This document shows positions 35,611 through 44,726 of a DNA stretch of 58,404 nucleotides, in pieces. Below the pieces are notes generated by a model. It searched no databases. It was not told the origin of the DNA and worked only from the letters and a program-made list of their open reading frames with translations. Each line of letters starts with the position of its first letter. The stretch's first letter is position 1. Both the position numbers and the translations under genes were made by a program. This DNA comes from Saprospiraceae bacterium (GTDB lineage: Bacteria > Bacteroidota > Bacteroidia > Chitinophagales > Saprospiraceae): NCBI GenBank assembly GCA_020629615.1, contig JAHDCZ010000005.1, positions 1 through 58,404 on the forward strand, written 5' to 3'.

Positions 35611-37596
35611 TTAAATTTTTAATACCGTCGTTCCAAAGTCTTTGGCCAGCTCATTTCGATGCTCAATCAACTTATTTAAAACCTTAAGTTCAAGGATATA
35701 TTCATCTCCTGAATCTTTTCCGTCAGAATTCAACTCTTTAATTAAATCTTCCTGATTTTTAATTTTGGTATTTAATTTTTTGAGTAAAAATCGTAGTAAA
35801 CTGCGCATCGTATCTTTCCTCTGATTTTCTTCTGGAGGAAGGCTGGTTTGTAGAGATACCTTGCGTTCCTCCCATTTGGCGTAGGTATACGGACTAGAGA
35901 CAAGGTCAATTGCCAATTGACTAATCTCTTCATCTGAATGACTGATAAAGTAGCTCTCTGGAATAGTGCTTTTCTTTTCAAATTCTTCCTTGGCAATATT
36001 GATTAACTTTAAGTAAAGAGGATTTTCTAGGCTATCAATTACATCCTCAATGTTTTGATAGAGAAATTCGAAGACTTTGATGTTTTCTTTTTCATCATAC
36101 CACTTATCTCCAGCACTTACAATTATTCTGGCGATATCTCTTTCTTGAAATTCATCGTTATAGAAATCTACTCGTTTTTGATGGTGATCAATTTTTTTAG
36201 GAGATTCTATTGGGAATCCTGTATCATCAGTTTGCGCTTGATTTTGTTGTATTCTTTGATTACGGTACGCTTCGCGATCTTGTTCAAGACGTTTTTGTTT
36301 TATTAATCCATTAATTGCCTTATTAGTTTCTGACACCAAAATGTCCTCTTTAATATCTAGAAGCGAACTACATTGTTTAATGTACAGAGATCGTTTAATC
36401 GTGTCGGGTATTCGTGCAATACTTTGGATTATATCTCGTAGTAGAGAGGCTTTCTGAATAGGATCTTTTTCTGCTTCCTTACTGATTAAAGACGTTTTAA
36501 ATAATATAAAGTCTTTTTTGTTCTCTTCTATAAATTCCAAGAATCCGGTTGATCCTTTCAATTTGATAAAGGAATCAGGATCGTGATTGTCAGGTAATAA
36601 AACTATGTTGACATTCATTTCTTGTTCTAAGACCAGATCTAAGCCTTTACTGGCTGCCTTGATTCCAGCAGCATCTCCGTCATAGAGTAATGTAATGTTT
36701 TCAGTATACCTTTTAATGAGTCTTATTTGTGACTCCGTCAAGGCAGTTCCCGATGAGGCCACTACATTTTCGACTCCATTTTGATGTAGAGAAAGAACAT
36801 CCGTGTATCCTTCAACTATGAAGCAATTCTTTAGTTTACGTATTGCTGTTTTGGCCTGATACAAACCGTAAAGTACCTTTCGCTTATTGTAGATTTCTGA
36901 TTCTGCAGAATTTAGGTACTTCGGTGATTTTTTATTTTCACTTAAAATTCTACCACCGAAGCCGATTACTTTTCCACTGAGGTTATGGATGGCAAACATT
37001 ACACGACTTCTAAAAAAATCAAGATCTTTTTCAGTCGTCAAGCGTAGCGTGCGTAAGTGTTCAATATTATATTGCTGATCTATCGCTTTTTTAGTGAAAT
37101 CATCATAACTAGCTGAGGCATAACCTAGGTCAAATTTTTTAATGGTTGACTCAATAAACCCTCTTTCTTTAAAGTAGCCAAGTCCAATAGATCTCCCTTC
37201 GTCTGTATTGAACAATTGTTCTTGATAGTATTTCGAGGCAAATTGATTTACCAAAAACAAGGCATCAACTAGTTTTCTTTCTTCCTTGTATTCGTCGCTG
37301 GTTTCTGTCTCTTCAATTTCAATGTTGTATTTCTTTGCTAGATATCTCAGCGCTTCTGGGAACGTAAGACTTTCATGTTCCATGACAAATTGGACTGTAT
37401 TTCCTCCTTTGCCGCAGCCAAAACATTTATAGATATTTTTGGCCGGTGAAACCGTGAATGAGGGTGTTTTCTCGTTATGAAAAGGGCACAAACCGAGCAT
37501 ATTCGCCCCTCTTCGTTTAAGGCCTACAAATTCCTCAACAACCTCTTCAATTTGAGCTCGTTCAATTATTTGTTGTACGGTATGTTGATTTATCAT
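35611..37596 (-). CDS. dnaG: DNA primase
   Basis: 661 residues. The CHC2 zinc-binding domain uses C37, H40, C58 and C61 (CPFHNEKTPSF, YKCFGCGKGG). The core follows with GFGGRILS and the TOPRIM motif IVEGYTDVLSLHQNG, then LLYDGDAAGIKAA (DxD metal site). The C-terminal ~200 residues are the helicase-interacting region. It synthesises RNA primers at the fork. It lies 27 bp downstream of dapB and is probably co-transcribed with it. Confidence 0.95.
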   Translation of the reverse strand: MINQHTVQQIIERAQIEEVVEEFVGLKRRGANMLGLCPFHNEKTPSFTVSPAKNIYKCFGCGKGGNTVQFVMEHESLTFPEALRYLAKKYNIEIEETETSDEYKEERKLVDALFLVNQFASKYYQEQLFNTDEGRSIGLGYFKERGFIESTIKKFDLGYASASYDDFTKKAIDQQYNIEHLRTLRLTTEKDLDFFRSRVMFAIHNLSGKVIGFGGRILSENKKSPKYLNSAESEIYNKRKVLYGLYQAKTAIRKLKNCFIVEGYTDVLSLHQNGVENVVASSGTALTESQIRLIKRYTENITLLYDGDAAGIKAASKGLDLVLEQEMNVNIVLLPDNHDPDSFIKLKGSTGFLEFIEENKKDFILFKTSLISKEAEKDPIQKASLLRDIIQSIARIPDTIKRSLYIKQCSSLLDIKEDILVSETNKAINGLIKQKRLEQDREAYRNQRIQQNQAQTDDTGFPIESPKKIDHHQKRVDFYNDEFQERDIARIIVSAGDKWYDEKENIKVFEFLYQNIEDVIDSLENPLYLKLINIAKEEFEKKSTIPESYFISHSDEEISQLAIDLVSSPYTYAKWEERKVSLQTSLPPEENQRKDTMRSLLRFLLKKLNTKIKNQEDLIKELNSDGKDSGDEYILELKVLNKLIEHRNELAKDFGTTVLKI

Positions 37597-37623
37597 TACT
37601 GCAAATTAATAAAAACCGACTAG

Positions 37624-38328
37624 TTAGCTGAAGTGACTATCTAACATATCCTGCATTCCAAAGACACCTTTTCTTTCTTTTAGCCATTCAGCTGCTTTTA
37701 TGGCCCCTAAGACAAACCCATCTCGCGATTTGGCCTCGTGACAAAGTTCAATCTTATCAATATTTGATTCATAACGAACATAGTGTGTTCCAGGGACCTT
37801 GTCGATGCGTTTTGATACAATAGGGAGGATGTTGGGATTATCAGAATAATCGTTGATCCAATCATTGTATTTTCGATTTATTAAAATGGGCTTACCCAAT
37901 GAAATAGCAGTACCGCTTGGACTATCTTTTTTTTCTGTGTGATGAATCTCTTCGATTGAGGCTTGGTATTCTTCCGGTACAATTTGAGCCAAAAGCTTAT
38001 TAATTTTAAAAGCGATGTTCATTCCAATACTAAAATTAGAAGCATAAAAGAAACTCCCATTCGTCGAAAGACAAAAAGCACTTAACTGATCAAATTGATC
38101 CAGCCATCCTGTTGTTCCACTGACTACTGGAATTCCTTTTTCGAGACAATATCTCAAATTATTGTATGCACTTTCTGGATGAGTAAATTCAATGGCAACG
38201 TCAATATTTTCAAGTTTGGAGAGTTCGTCCTCGTGATGAACAATCACCTCAATGGTATGACCCATTGATCGAGCCATTTCTTCAATTTTTTTACCCATTT
38301 TTCCGTATCCTATAATCGCCAAGCGCAT
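37624..38328 (-). CDS. dapB: 4-hydroxy-tetrahydrodipicolinate reductase
   Basis: 234 residues, the short form usual in Bacteroidota (E. coli 273). NAD(P)-binding GYGKMGKKIE lies at the N-terminus, GTTGW sits at the cofactor end, and the signature EIHHTEKKDSPSGTA carries the catalytic His pair and Lys. It reduces the product of DapA in lysine and diaminopimelate synthesis. Neighbours do not include other dap genes; dnaG follows on the same strand. Confidence 0.95.
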   Translation of the reverse strand: MRLAIIGYGKMGKKIEEMARSMGHTIEVIVHHEDELSKLENIDVAIEFTHPESAYNNLRYCLEKGIPVVSGTTGWLDQFDQLSAFCLSTNGSFFYASNFSIGMNIAFKINKLLAQIVPEEYQASIEEIHHTEKKDSPSGTAISLGKPILINRKYNDWINDYSDNPNILPIVSKRIDKVPGTHYVRYESNIDKIELCHEAKSRDGFVLGAIKAAEWLKERKGVFGMQDMLDSHFS

Positions 38329-38409
38329 ATTGAATTTCTTTGAAATGTTAGTCTAATGTCAAATATTGAGACAAATATCGGAAATTCAATTCAAGGCAAT
38401 TCATTTATT

Positions 38410-38417
38410 TAACTTTG
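38410..38417 (+). promoter_or_regulatory. Probable -7 box of the hemE promoter
   Basis: TAACTTTG matches TAnnTTTG and ends 19 bp before the hemE ATG; predicted leader about 13 nt. The -33 element is not evident. Confidence 0.4.
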
Positions 38418-38436
38418 AGATCGAAATAGCAAAAAG

Positions 38437-39465
38437 ATGGCGATATTAAACGATTTACTATTAAGAACTATAGCTGGGCAATCCGTAGAAAGGCCACCCA
38501 TTTGGCTAATGAGACAGGCAGGAAGAATTCTCCCACAATATCGTGAAGTGAGAGCATCTGTAAACGGGTTCAAAGCACTTGTAAAAGATACAGAATTATC
38601 AGCAGTGGTCACTGTTCAACCCGTTGATGAATTGGGTGTTGATGCAGCGATTTTCTTTTCAGATATTTTGGTCATTCCAGAATGTATGGGATTGGATTAT
38701 GAATTGGTAGAGAAAAAAGGACCTTTATTTCCAAAAGTGATTGAAAATCGAAAAGATATTGATCAATTGATCTCTGGTGAAGAAGCAGCAAGTAAATTAG
38801 ATTATGTATTTGGTGGTGTTGCTAATACTCTTGAATTATTGAATGAACGTGTTCCTCTAATAGGTTTTTCTGGTGCTCCGTGGACTTTATTTTGTTATAT
38901 GTTGGAAGGGCAGGGAAGTAAAACTTTTTCTAAAGCCAAGGCTTTTTTATATCAACATCCTGAAGATGCAGAGGTTTTATTGGATAAGTTGACCGATACC
39001 ATTATTGCTTATTTACAACTAAAGATTAAAGCTGGCGTCGCAGTGGTTCAATTGTTTGACTCTTGGGCAGGAGTCTTGGATCAGCAATTGTATCGCAAAT
39101 TTATGCTTCCACGCATCCAAAGAATCAAGGATGCGATTACCGAAGTACCGATGATTATTTTCTGTAAAGGAGCATGGTTTGCTTTGGAAGAAATTGGACA
39201 GGTCGGCTCCGAAGTTATTGGTATTGATTGGAACATTGCACCGAATTATGCCAGAAAAATTCTAGGAAATGATCGGATCGTTCAAGGAAATTTGGATCCT
39301 TGTGTATTGTATGCAAATCCAAAGGAAATTGAAAATCATACACGTCAAATGATTGAAAAATGGGGAAAATCTCATATTGTCAATCTAGGACATGGTGTCT
39401 ATCCTGATACACCATTGGACAATGTTAAGCATTTTGTAAATACAGTTAAGAGTTATCGCTATTAG
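38437..39465 (+). CDS. hemE: Uroporphyrinogen decarboxylase
   Basis: 342 residues, the normal length. The family signature PPIWLMRQAGRILPQYREVR includes RQAGR (26-30), which binds substrate carboxylates. GFSGAPWTLFCYMLEG and NLGHGVYPDTP (the conserved C-terminal His motif) are also present. It converts uroporphyrinogen III to coproporphyrinogen III in haem synthesis. accD follows on the same strand after a hairpin. Confidence 0.95.
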   Translation: MAILNDLLLRTIAGQSVERPPIWLMRQAGRILPQYREVRASVNGFKALVKDTELSAVVTVQPVDELGVDAAIFFSDILVIPECMGLDYELVEKKGPLFPKVIENRKDIDQLISGEEAASKLDYVFGGVANTLELLNERVPLIGFSGAPWTLFCYMLEGQGSKTFSKAKAFLYQHPEDAEVLLDKLTDTIIAYLQLKIKAGVAVVQLFDSWAGVLDQQLYRKFMLPRIQRIKDAITEVPMIIFCKGAWFALEEIGQVGSEVIGIDWNIAPNYARKILGNDRIVQGNLDPCVLYANPKEIENHTRQMIEKWGKSHIVNLGHGVYPDTPLDNVKHFVNTVKSYRY

Positions 39466-39466
39466 G

Positions 39467-39496
39467 ATTTTATGCCTTTCGGCGAATGAATAAAAT
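39467..39496 (+). other. Hairpin between hemE and accD sharing a 19-mer with the purM gene end
   Basis: ATTTTAT (39467-39473) pairs with ATAAAAT (39490-39496), enclosing GCC-TTTC-GGC. The run GCCTTTCGGCGAATGAATA (39474-39492) occurs exactly, reverse-complemented, at 45866-45884 inside purM, and with one base missing in the apical part of the terminator at 26923-26942. No T-run follows, so it is a weak terminator at best; attenuation or RNA processing are possible. Confidence 0.45.
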
Positions 39497-39592
39497 GCAT
39501 AATTGATAGATATTTATCAGCAATGAGATTTTTCTTCATTGAAAATCATTTATTTGTATAAATTAGAGGACTTTAATTCCAATGCAATAGTT

Positions 39593-40468
39593 ATGGCAAA
39601 AGAAGATTCGATGGGATGGTTTAAAAGATTAAAGGACAACGTCCAAACATCCACAAAATTTAAAAAGGAAGCGCCAGACGGGTTCTGGCAAAAATGTCGT
39701 AAATGCGGTGCTACCAATACCGCAAAGGAATTAAAAGAAAACCTTTTCATCTGCCCAACTTGTGATCATCATGTGAGAATCGGATCTCATGACTACTTTG
39801 ATTTACTTTTTGATGGTAAATACGAAGAATTGTTTTCTGATCTTATTTCCAAGGATTTTCTAGAATTTACAGATCTCAAACCTTATATTGATCGCCTTAA
39901 AGCAGCTCACAAAAAAACGGAATTGAACGACGCCATTTCTGTAGCAGAAGGAAAAATTCACCGTAAAAGGATTGTAATTGCTGCGATGGATTTTAGTTTT
40001 ATTGGAGGTTCAATGGGAAGTGTTGTGGGAGAAAAGATCGCCATGGCTATCGATCGAAGCTTGGAAACCAGAACTCCTTTAATGATTATTTCAAAATCAG
40101 GCGGAGCGAGGATGATGGAGTCCGCTTTTTCACTGATGCAAATGGCTAAAACTTCAGCTAAACTAGCTCAGCTGGGTAGGGCAGGAATACCTTATTTTTC
40201 ATTCCTTACTGATCCCACGACAGGAGGGGTGACTGCCTCCTATGCAATGTTAGGAGATCTTAATTTTGCCGAACCTGAAGCTCTTATCGGTTTTGCAGGG
40301 CCAAGAGTAATTAAAGAAACCATCAAGCGTGACCTACCCGAAGGCTTTCAAACATCAGAATTTTTGTTGGAAAGTGGATTTTTGGATTTTATAGTACATC
40401 GTAAAGACTTAAAAGATAAACTGGGCGAACTGCTGAATATTCTTGATGTTCAAGAAGCCGCTTCTTAA
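39593..40468 (+). CDS. accD: Acetyl-CoA carboxylase, carboxyltransferase beta subunit
   Basis: 291 residues from ATG at 39593 (MAKEDSMGWFKRLK); a second ATG at 39611 (MGWFKRLK) matches the start of many homologues and is possible. The zinc ribbon uses C35, C38, C54 and C57 (CRKCG ... CPTCDHH). The crotonase-type core has ISKSGGARMMES and TDPTTGGVTASYAMLGD, and ends with GFAGPRVIKETI. It forms the carboxyltransferase with AccA, making malonyl-CoA for fatty acids. It is in line with hemE. Confidence 0.95.
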   Translation: MAKEDSMGWFKRLKDNVQTSTKFKKEAPDGFWQKCRKCGATNTAKELKENLFICPTCDHHVRIGSHDYFDLLFDGKYEELFSDLISKDFLEFTDLKPYIDRLKAAHKKTELNDAISVAEGKIHRKRIVIAAMDFSFIGGSMGSVVGEKIAMAIDRSLETRTPLMIISKSGGARMMESAFSLMQMAKTSAKLAQLGRAGIPYFSFLTDPTTGGVTASYAMLGDLNFAEPEALIGFAGPRVIKETIKRDLPEGFQTSEFLLESGFLDFIVHRKDLKDKLGELLNILDVQEAAS

Positions 40469-40471
40469 ATT

Positions 40472-40987
40472 CTAGTGAAACTTCTTGTAATACCTTTTTG
40501 ATCGTTTTTTCTTTTTTATGATTCGCATTTTCTCAGCAAGCTGATTGATAATTTCTTCTTTTGAAGGATGATTATCTTCAAAACAATTCTGCTCATTGGA
40601 ATCAAAAACGATGAACGAGCTGAAGAAGTTTGTCATGGTCTCAGTACCATCCGTAACCACGGCAAAAACGCGATCATCTCCGAGTAGGTGCACTTCATAC
40701 CATATGAGTTGCTTGATGTTTTCTTGATATTTGCTATTGACTTTTTGATCAAATTCGCCATAGAAATCATACATAACAGCATGCGCATCCATTGCCGATC
40801 TTATATCGAAAAAACGCAATTCTTGTAGTGATGAAGTATCAGTTTCCTGAAGGATTTTCACTTCTTGAATTTCAAATGTTATGCTCTTTGAATTGACATC
40901 TTCCTCTAAATATTTAACATTAGTCCGATTACAAGCTGAAATTACACAAGTAATCAATACAATTCTCCATAAATATGTCCGTTTCAT
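40472..40987 (-). CDS. Hypothetical lipoprotein
   Basis: 171 residues. The signal peptide ends in a lipobox at Cys19 (VISACNR). The mature part is acidic and aromatic, with no family I recognise, and the C-terminus is strongly basic (IIKKKKRSKRYYKKFH). It starts 13 bp after bshC and is probably co-transcribed with it. Its stop lies 3 bp from the convergent accD stop, with no terminator between. Confidence 0.7.
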   Translation of the reverse strand: MKRTYLWRIVLITCVISACNRTNVKYLEEDVNSKSITFEIQEVKILQETDTSSLQELRFFDIRSAMDAHAVMYDFYGEFDQKVNSKYQENIKQLIWYEVHLLGDDRVFAVVTDGTETMTNFFSSFIVFDSNEQNCFEDNHPSKEEIINQLAEKMRIIKKKKRSKRYYKKFH

Positions 40988-41000
40988 TTTCTCAGTTATC

Positions 41001-42593
41001 TTAATAAATCAATACTTTAAAATTTCTATCGAATGGGTTGATTTGCTCTATCAGTTCTTCAATAAATCCAGGCCCCATCTTCAAATAGAAGGGAATGAAG
41101 TTTTCCTTTCTTTCCTGCAAGGACTGTCCTGGAAAGAAGCGTTGTTTTATACTAGAAAGTTTTCTGAGATGTTGTTCTTCTCTTTGTTTAACGATTTTTC
41201 TCAACCGGTTTTCAATATTGTCCAGTGCTTTCGATTGACGTGATCCTTCTGCCAATATGGACTTGGCGTACCCCACATCCAGAACTGATGCCTGTTCTGC
41301 AAGATCATCAAAGATTTGCTTTAATTTTATGCGTTGATCCTCAACAGAGATGTGCTCGCCAAGATCTGATTGTTGTACAAATCCCTTGATCAAATCATCA
41401 GGACTTAAAAATATATCTTCAAGTTCAAATCCCAGATTTTCGAACTGATTTTTAGTTTTTTGATCCAAGAGTAATACACTATCTCTTCTCGTCAAAATAG
41501 GAAATGAAATGTTGTGCTTCTCAAAAACACTCTTTCGTTCTAACCAGTATGCAATTTCGCCACCACCACCGATATAAGTGAGGTTGGGCAGGATGAGTTC
41601 TTGAAATAGGGGTCTCAGTATTACATTTGGACTGAAGTGTTCTGGATGTTCATGTAGAAGATGTAATATCTCTTTTTGACTCCAGTGATTCTTTTCATCA
41701 ATCGTTGAATACTTACCGTTATGTTCCACTATTCGGCTACGACCGCCATCTCCCAAATAAAACAAATTAATTGGTCGAGCAAATGCTTGCGCCGAAAAGC
41801 CTAATTTTTCAAGCTGATTTTGCGCATGTTCTACCAATTGAATGGAAGATTGGCTGACAATCTCTTCTTCCATGATAGGAATAAATAAATTTTTGAATGA
41901 TGGTTTGTCCATTTGTACCTGAACTAGGCCAGTATTTCCAAAAAGATGATGAACAAATCGAAACATAAATTCACCATAAGATTTACTTTTACCTAAAGAG
42001 GATTGAATGTAAGATTTCAAATTTCCTGCATGTTCACCTTCTCCGATTATTGTATAAAGTTGTTCTATGACATCTTCCAGGCCATTTAAATTCATTCTAC
42101 CTGTCGGTCCCTCTTGATCAGAATCCCATTCTAGTTTTTTATTAAATAGCTGAAGATGGTTGATCTCTTTGAAATCATGATCTTCCGACCCATGAACGAA
42201 AATTGGGACAAAGTCATATTCGGGATATTCTATTTTTAGTAATCGAGAAGCCTTAATGGCTGAACAGATTTTTATAATATAATAGAGGGGGCCTGTGAGT
42301 AAAGAGGGTTGATGCGCTGTACAGATAGTAAAACACTGCTCACTGCTAAGTCGATTAATGTTTTCTGCTACTAGATTTGAGTTTTCAATAGTAGCGTAGT
42401 CATTTTTAAGTTCTTTAACAAGAATTGAACGATTGATATGTTGCTTGCTCTTCAGGGTGATCGCCTTTGAAAATGAGTCAAGGCTGGAAGGAAATTGAAA
42501 GAAATCTCTGAAAAGATCAGGATTGCCTTGATACGCAATATCTCTTTTACTTAATTGTGGGATTTTTTCGAAAGGGAATTTAAATTGTTCCAT
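41001..42593 (-). CDS. bshC: Bacillithiol biosynthesis cysteine-adding enzyme BshC
   Basis: 530 residues, the family length. Recognised by TAHQPSLLTGPLYYIIK (nucleotide-binding-like HxxxxTGP loop near the N-terminus), FVHGSEDHDFKEIN (HxxD motif), GPTGRM, IGGGGEIAYWLERK and the C-terminal coiled coil ending RKENFIPFYLKMG. BshC joins cysteine to glucosaminyl malate, the last step of bacillithiol synthesis. This predicts bacillithiol as a low-molecular-weight thiol here. bshA and bshB are not in the window. Confidence 0.93.
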   Translation of the reverse strand: MEQFKFPFEKIPQLSKRDIAYQGNPDLFRDFFQFPSSLDSFSKAITLKSKQHINRSILVKELKNDYATIENSNLVAENINRLSSEQCFTICTAHQPSLLTGPLYYIIKICSAIKASRLLKIEYPEYDFVPIFVHGSEDHDFKEINHLQLFNKKLEWDSDQEGPTGRMNLNGLEDVIEQLYTIIGEGEHAGNLKSYIQSSLGKSKSYGEFMFRFVHHLFGNTGLVQVQMDKPSFKNLFIPIMEEEIVSQSSIQLVEHAQNQLEKLGFSAQAFARPINLFYLGDGGRSRIVEHNGKYSTIDEKNHWSQKEILHLLHEHPEHFSPNVILRPLFQELILPNLTYIGGGGEIAYWLERKSVFEKHNISFPILTRRDSVLLLDQKTKNQFENLGFELEDIFLSPDDLIKGFVQQSDLGEHISVEDQRIKLKQIFDDLAEQASVLDVGYAKSILAEGSRQSKALDNIENRLRKIVKQREEQHLRKLSSIKQRFFPGQSLQERKENFIPFYLKMGPGFIEELIEQINPFDRNFKVLIY

Positions 42594-42684
42594 ATATTAT
42601 GCTGTTCTTCTAATCAACAAGAAATTTTGTTGCATGTTGTGGCGCTAAAATATTTATATTTATGTAATATATTATACTATTAGA

Positions 42685-43743
42685 ATGCTGAGTTTTGTTT
42701 TCAGGCGAATTATTTGGGGAGTCGTTGTTTTGTTAATGGTGGTACTGTTGGTGAGTTCAATCATCTATCTTGCGCCTGTAGACCCGACAAGATTAACTTT
42801 TGGTCAACGATCAGATATTCAAACTATAGAGAATAAACGTAAAGAACTAGGATTGGATCAAAGTTTGTCTGTTCAATTGCGATATTATCTTAGAGATCTA
42901 TCTCCGATAGCTTTACATAAGACTGAACAACTTAAAGAAAACGACCGTATAAAGCACATATCGATACTTGAATTTGAGGATTCTAAACTCGTACTCAAAT
43001 GGCCTTATTTAAGAGAATCCTATCAGTCTGGAGCAGACGTTTGGCAGTTATTATCAATTGCCATACCTAAGACTATCATATTAGCTTTAATCGCATTTGT
43101 ACTAGCCACTCTTTTTGGAATTTTATTCGGTATTGTGGCTGCTATAAACAAAGATCGATTTATTGATAGATTTCTATTGTTGACTTCTTCATTAGGATAC
43201 TCAGTGCCAAGTTATGTTAGTGCCATGATGTTGGCTTTGATATTTGGTTATTGGTTAAAGGATTGGACGGGACTCAATGTTCAAGGAAGTTTAGTTGAAT
43301 TAAACGATATGGGAGATGACATGGTTGTTTGGAAAAATTTGCTTCTGCCTGCCATTGCCCTTGGAGTGCGACCTTTATCCGTGATCATCCAACTTACTAG
43401 AGCTTCGTTTTTGGATGTCTTAAATGAGCCATTTATTAAAACTGCTATTGCGAAAGGATTGAACTTCAAGAAGGTGATCACCCGGCATACCTTAAGAAAT
43501 TCGTTAAATCCTATTACTTCATCACTAAGTGGTTGGTTGGCTTCGATGTTGGCAGGTGCATTTTTTGTAGAGCAAGTCTTCAATTATAAGGGAGTAGGTT
43601 CCTTAACTGTATCAGCTTTAATATCCTATGATATACCTGTTGTCTTAGCCTGTGTAATATTTATCGCAGCTATTTTTATCCTCATTAATCTTATGGTTGA
43701 TTTACTCTATGTTCTAATTGATCCGAGGATTAGTCTAAATTAA
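42685..43743 (+). CDS. ABC transporter permease, DppB/OppB type
   Basis: 352 residues. The first helix (RRIIWGVVVLLMVVLLVSSIIY) and VDPTRLTFGQ start resemble DppB-family permeases (L-A-PVDP for LLPGDP). A ~90-residue loop follows, then five more helices and the cytoplasmic EAA loop (KKVITRHTLRNSLNPI) that contacts the ATPase. Importers of this type also need a second permease, ATPases and a binding protein, none of which is adjacent, so it is an orphan here. Substrate probably peptides or similar small molecules. Confidence 0.85.
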   Translation: MLSFVFRRIIWGVVVLLMVVLLVSSIIYLAPVDPTRLTFGQRSDIQTIENKRKELGLDQSLSVQLRYYLRDLSPIALHKTEQLKENDRIKHISILEFEDSKLVLKWPYLRESYQSGADVWQLLSIAIPKTIILALIAFVLATLFGILFGIVAAINKDRFIDRFLLLTSSLGYSVPSYVSAMMLALIFGYWLKDWTGLNVQGSLVELNDMGDDMVVWKNLLLPAIALGVRPLSVIIQLTRASFLDVLNEPFIKTAIAKGLNFKKVITRHTLRNSLNPITSSLSGWLASMLAGAFFVEQVFNYKGVGSLTVSALISYDIPVVLACVIFIAAIFILINLMVDLLYVLIDPRISLN

Positions 43744-43746
43744 AAT

Positions 43747-43768
43747 GGGCTCAGATTTCTCCGAGCCC
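43747..43768. terminator. Weak hairpin between the permease and the barrel gene
   Basis: GGGCTC (43747-43752) and GAGCCC (43763-43768) form a 6-bp stem with a 10-nt loop. No T-run follows on plus, while on minus the stem is followed by ATTTTA, so it may serve the minus-strand barrel gene. Confidence 0.45.
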
Positions 43769-43793
43769 TTGGATATGCAATTTATTAACTTTT

Positions 43794-44429
43794 CTAAAAT
43801 GTAAACGCAGTCCCTAGCGTAATGACATTTGGGTTTGATTGAAAGCCAGAAGGTCTAGTACCATAATTAATATGATCACCGACTGTTCTAAATGTGTTCT
43901 CATATCTTAAGTCAAAATGAAAGTGACTTACGTCAAATCCTACTTGAACTTGAAATCCTGCACTTAAGACTCTTGTATCTTTTTCATAGTAACTAATCGC
44001 TTCCAATTCACTTTGATGATCTACTAAGAAATGAAACATAGGGCCAACACCTACACTGATACCATTGTGATAAACACCAGCGATCACAGGAATTTGAATA
44101 AAAGTGGAAGTTTCATCAAAAATGCCATCAGCCGCTGCATCGTCATTGAAGCTAGTTGAGGAAAATTGATTTTTAGAACGATTGATTAACAATTCGGCTT
44201 GACCGAAAAGGTTTCCAGATCTATGCTGTACATAAGCTCCAGCAGAGAAAGAGGGTAATGATTTTTGATATTCCAACTGATAGGAAGGAATATCAGAGTT
44301 ACTACCAATGTAAGATGTTTCAGCAGAGTTGATCGATGCTGAGTAATTTAATTTAACTCCAAATTTGGTTTGTGCATTTAAGCCTATTGCAAATAGGACT
44401 GTAAAAATGCTCGTCATAAATACTTTCAT
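43794..44429 (-). CDS. Outer membrane beta-barrel protein (PorT/OmpW-like size)
   Basis: 211 residues. Signal peptide MKVFMTSIFTVLFAIGLNA is followed by about eight amphipathic strands, with KFGVKLNYSAS at the start and a final VITLGTAFTF ending in Phe, the usual C-terminal barrel signal. It belongs to the broad OMP_b-brl families of Bacteroidota. Function unknown. It is divergent from purM across a 297-bp AT-rich region. Confidence 0.75.
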   Translation of the reverse strand: MKVFMTSIFTVLFAIGLNAQTKFGVKLNYSASINSAETSYIGSNSDIPSYQLEYQKSLPSFSAGAYVQHRSGNLFGQAELLINRSKNQFSSTSFNDDAAADGIFDETSTFIQIPVIAGVYHNGISVGVGPMFHFLVDHQSELEAISYYEKDTRVLSAGFQVQVGFDVSHFHFDLRYENTFRTVGDHINYGTRPSGFQSNPNVITLGTAFTF

Positions 44430-44590
44430 AATTCTAATTTGTATCTGTTATTTCGTTAAGTATGACGCTTAAACTATTCATTACCCCCATTTATTGTATG
44501 ATTTATTGTAAAATAATTATTTGTCGTGAGGGACATATTAAACAACTATTAGTATAAGATTTTGAATATTAGTGCAATGACAGAATTTAT

Positions 44591-44628
44591 AATAAAACAC
44601 ATTTAAAAAACATACTATATGTTTTATT
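44591..44628. promoter_or_regulatory. Inverted repeats in the purM upstream region
   Basis: AAAACATA-CTA-TATGTTTT (44607-44625, 8-3-8) is a perfect inverted repeat, and AATAAAAC (44591-44598) pairs with GTTTTATT (44621-44628). The 297-bp AT-rich gap between the divergent barrel and purM genes shows nothing else except the purM -7 box. Confidence 0.35.
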
Positions 44629-44710
44629 GAAATCGTAATTGATAAAATTTGAAAATTCTAAAATAATTTTAATTATATGATGAAAATATTTTAACTATAA
44701 TCAATCATTA

Positions 44711-44718
44711 TAACTTTG
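44711..44718 (+). promoter_or_regulatory. Probable -7 box of purM
   Basis: TAACTTTG matches TAnnTTTG; TTTT at 44689-44692 (18 bp upstream) may be the -33 element. The box ends 8 bp before the ATG, so the transcript would be leaderless or almost so. Confidence 0.45.
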
Positions 44719-44726
44719 CACTCAAT

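Noticed and set aside
39539-39592. TTG start extending AccD by 18 residues
   Set aside because: Family starts fit the ATG at 39593 or 39611; the extension looks like leader DNA.
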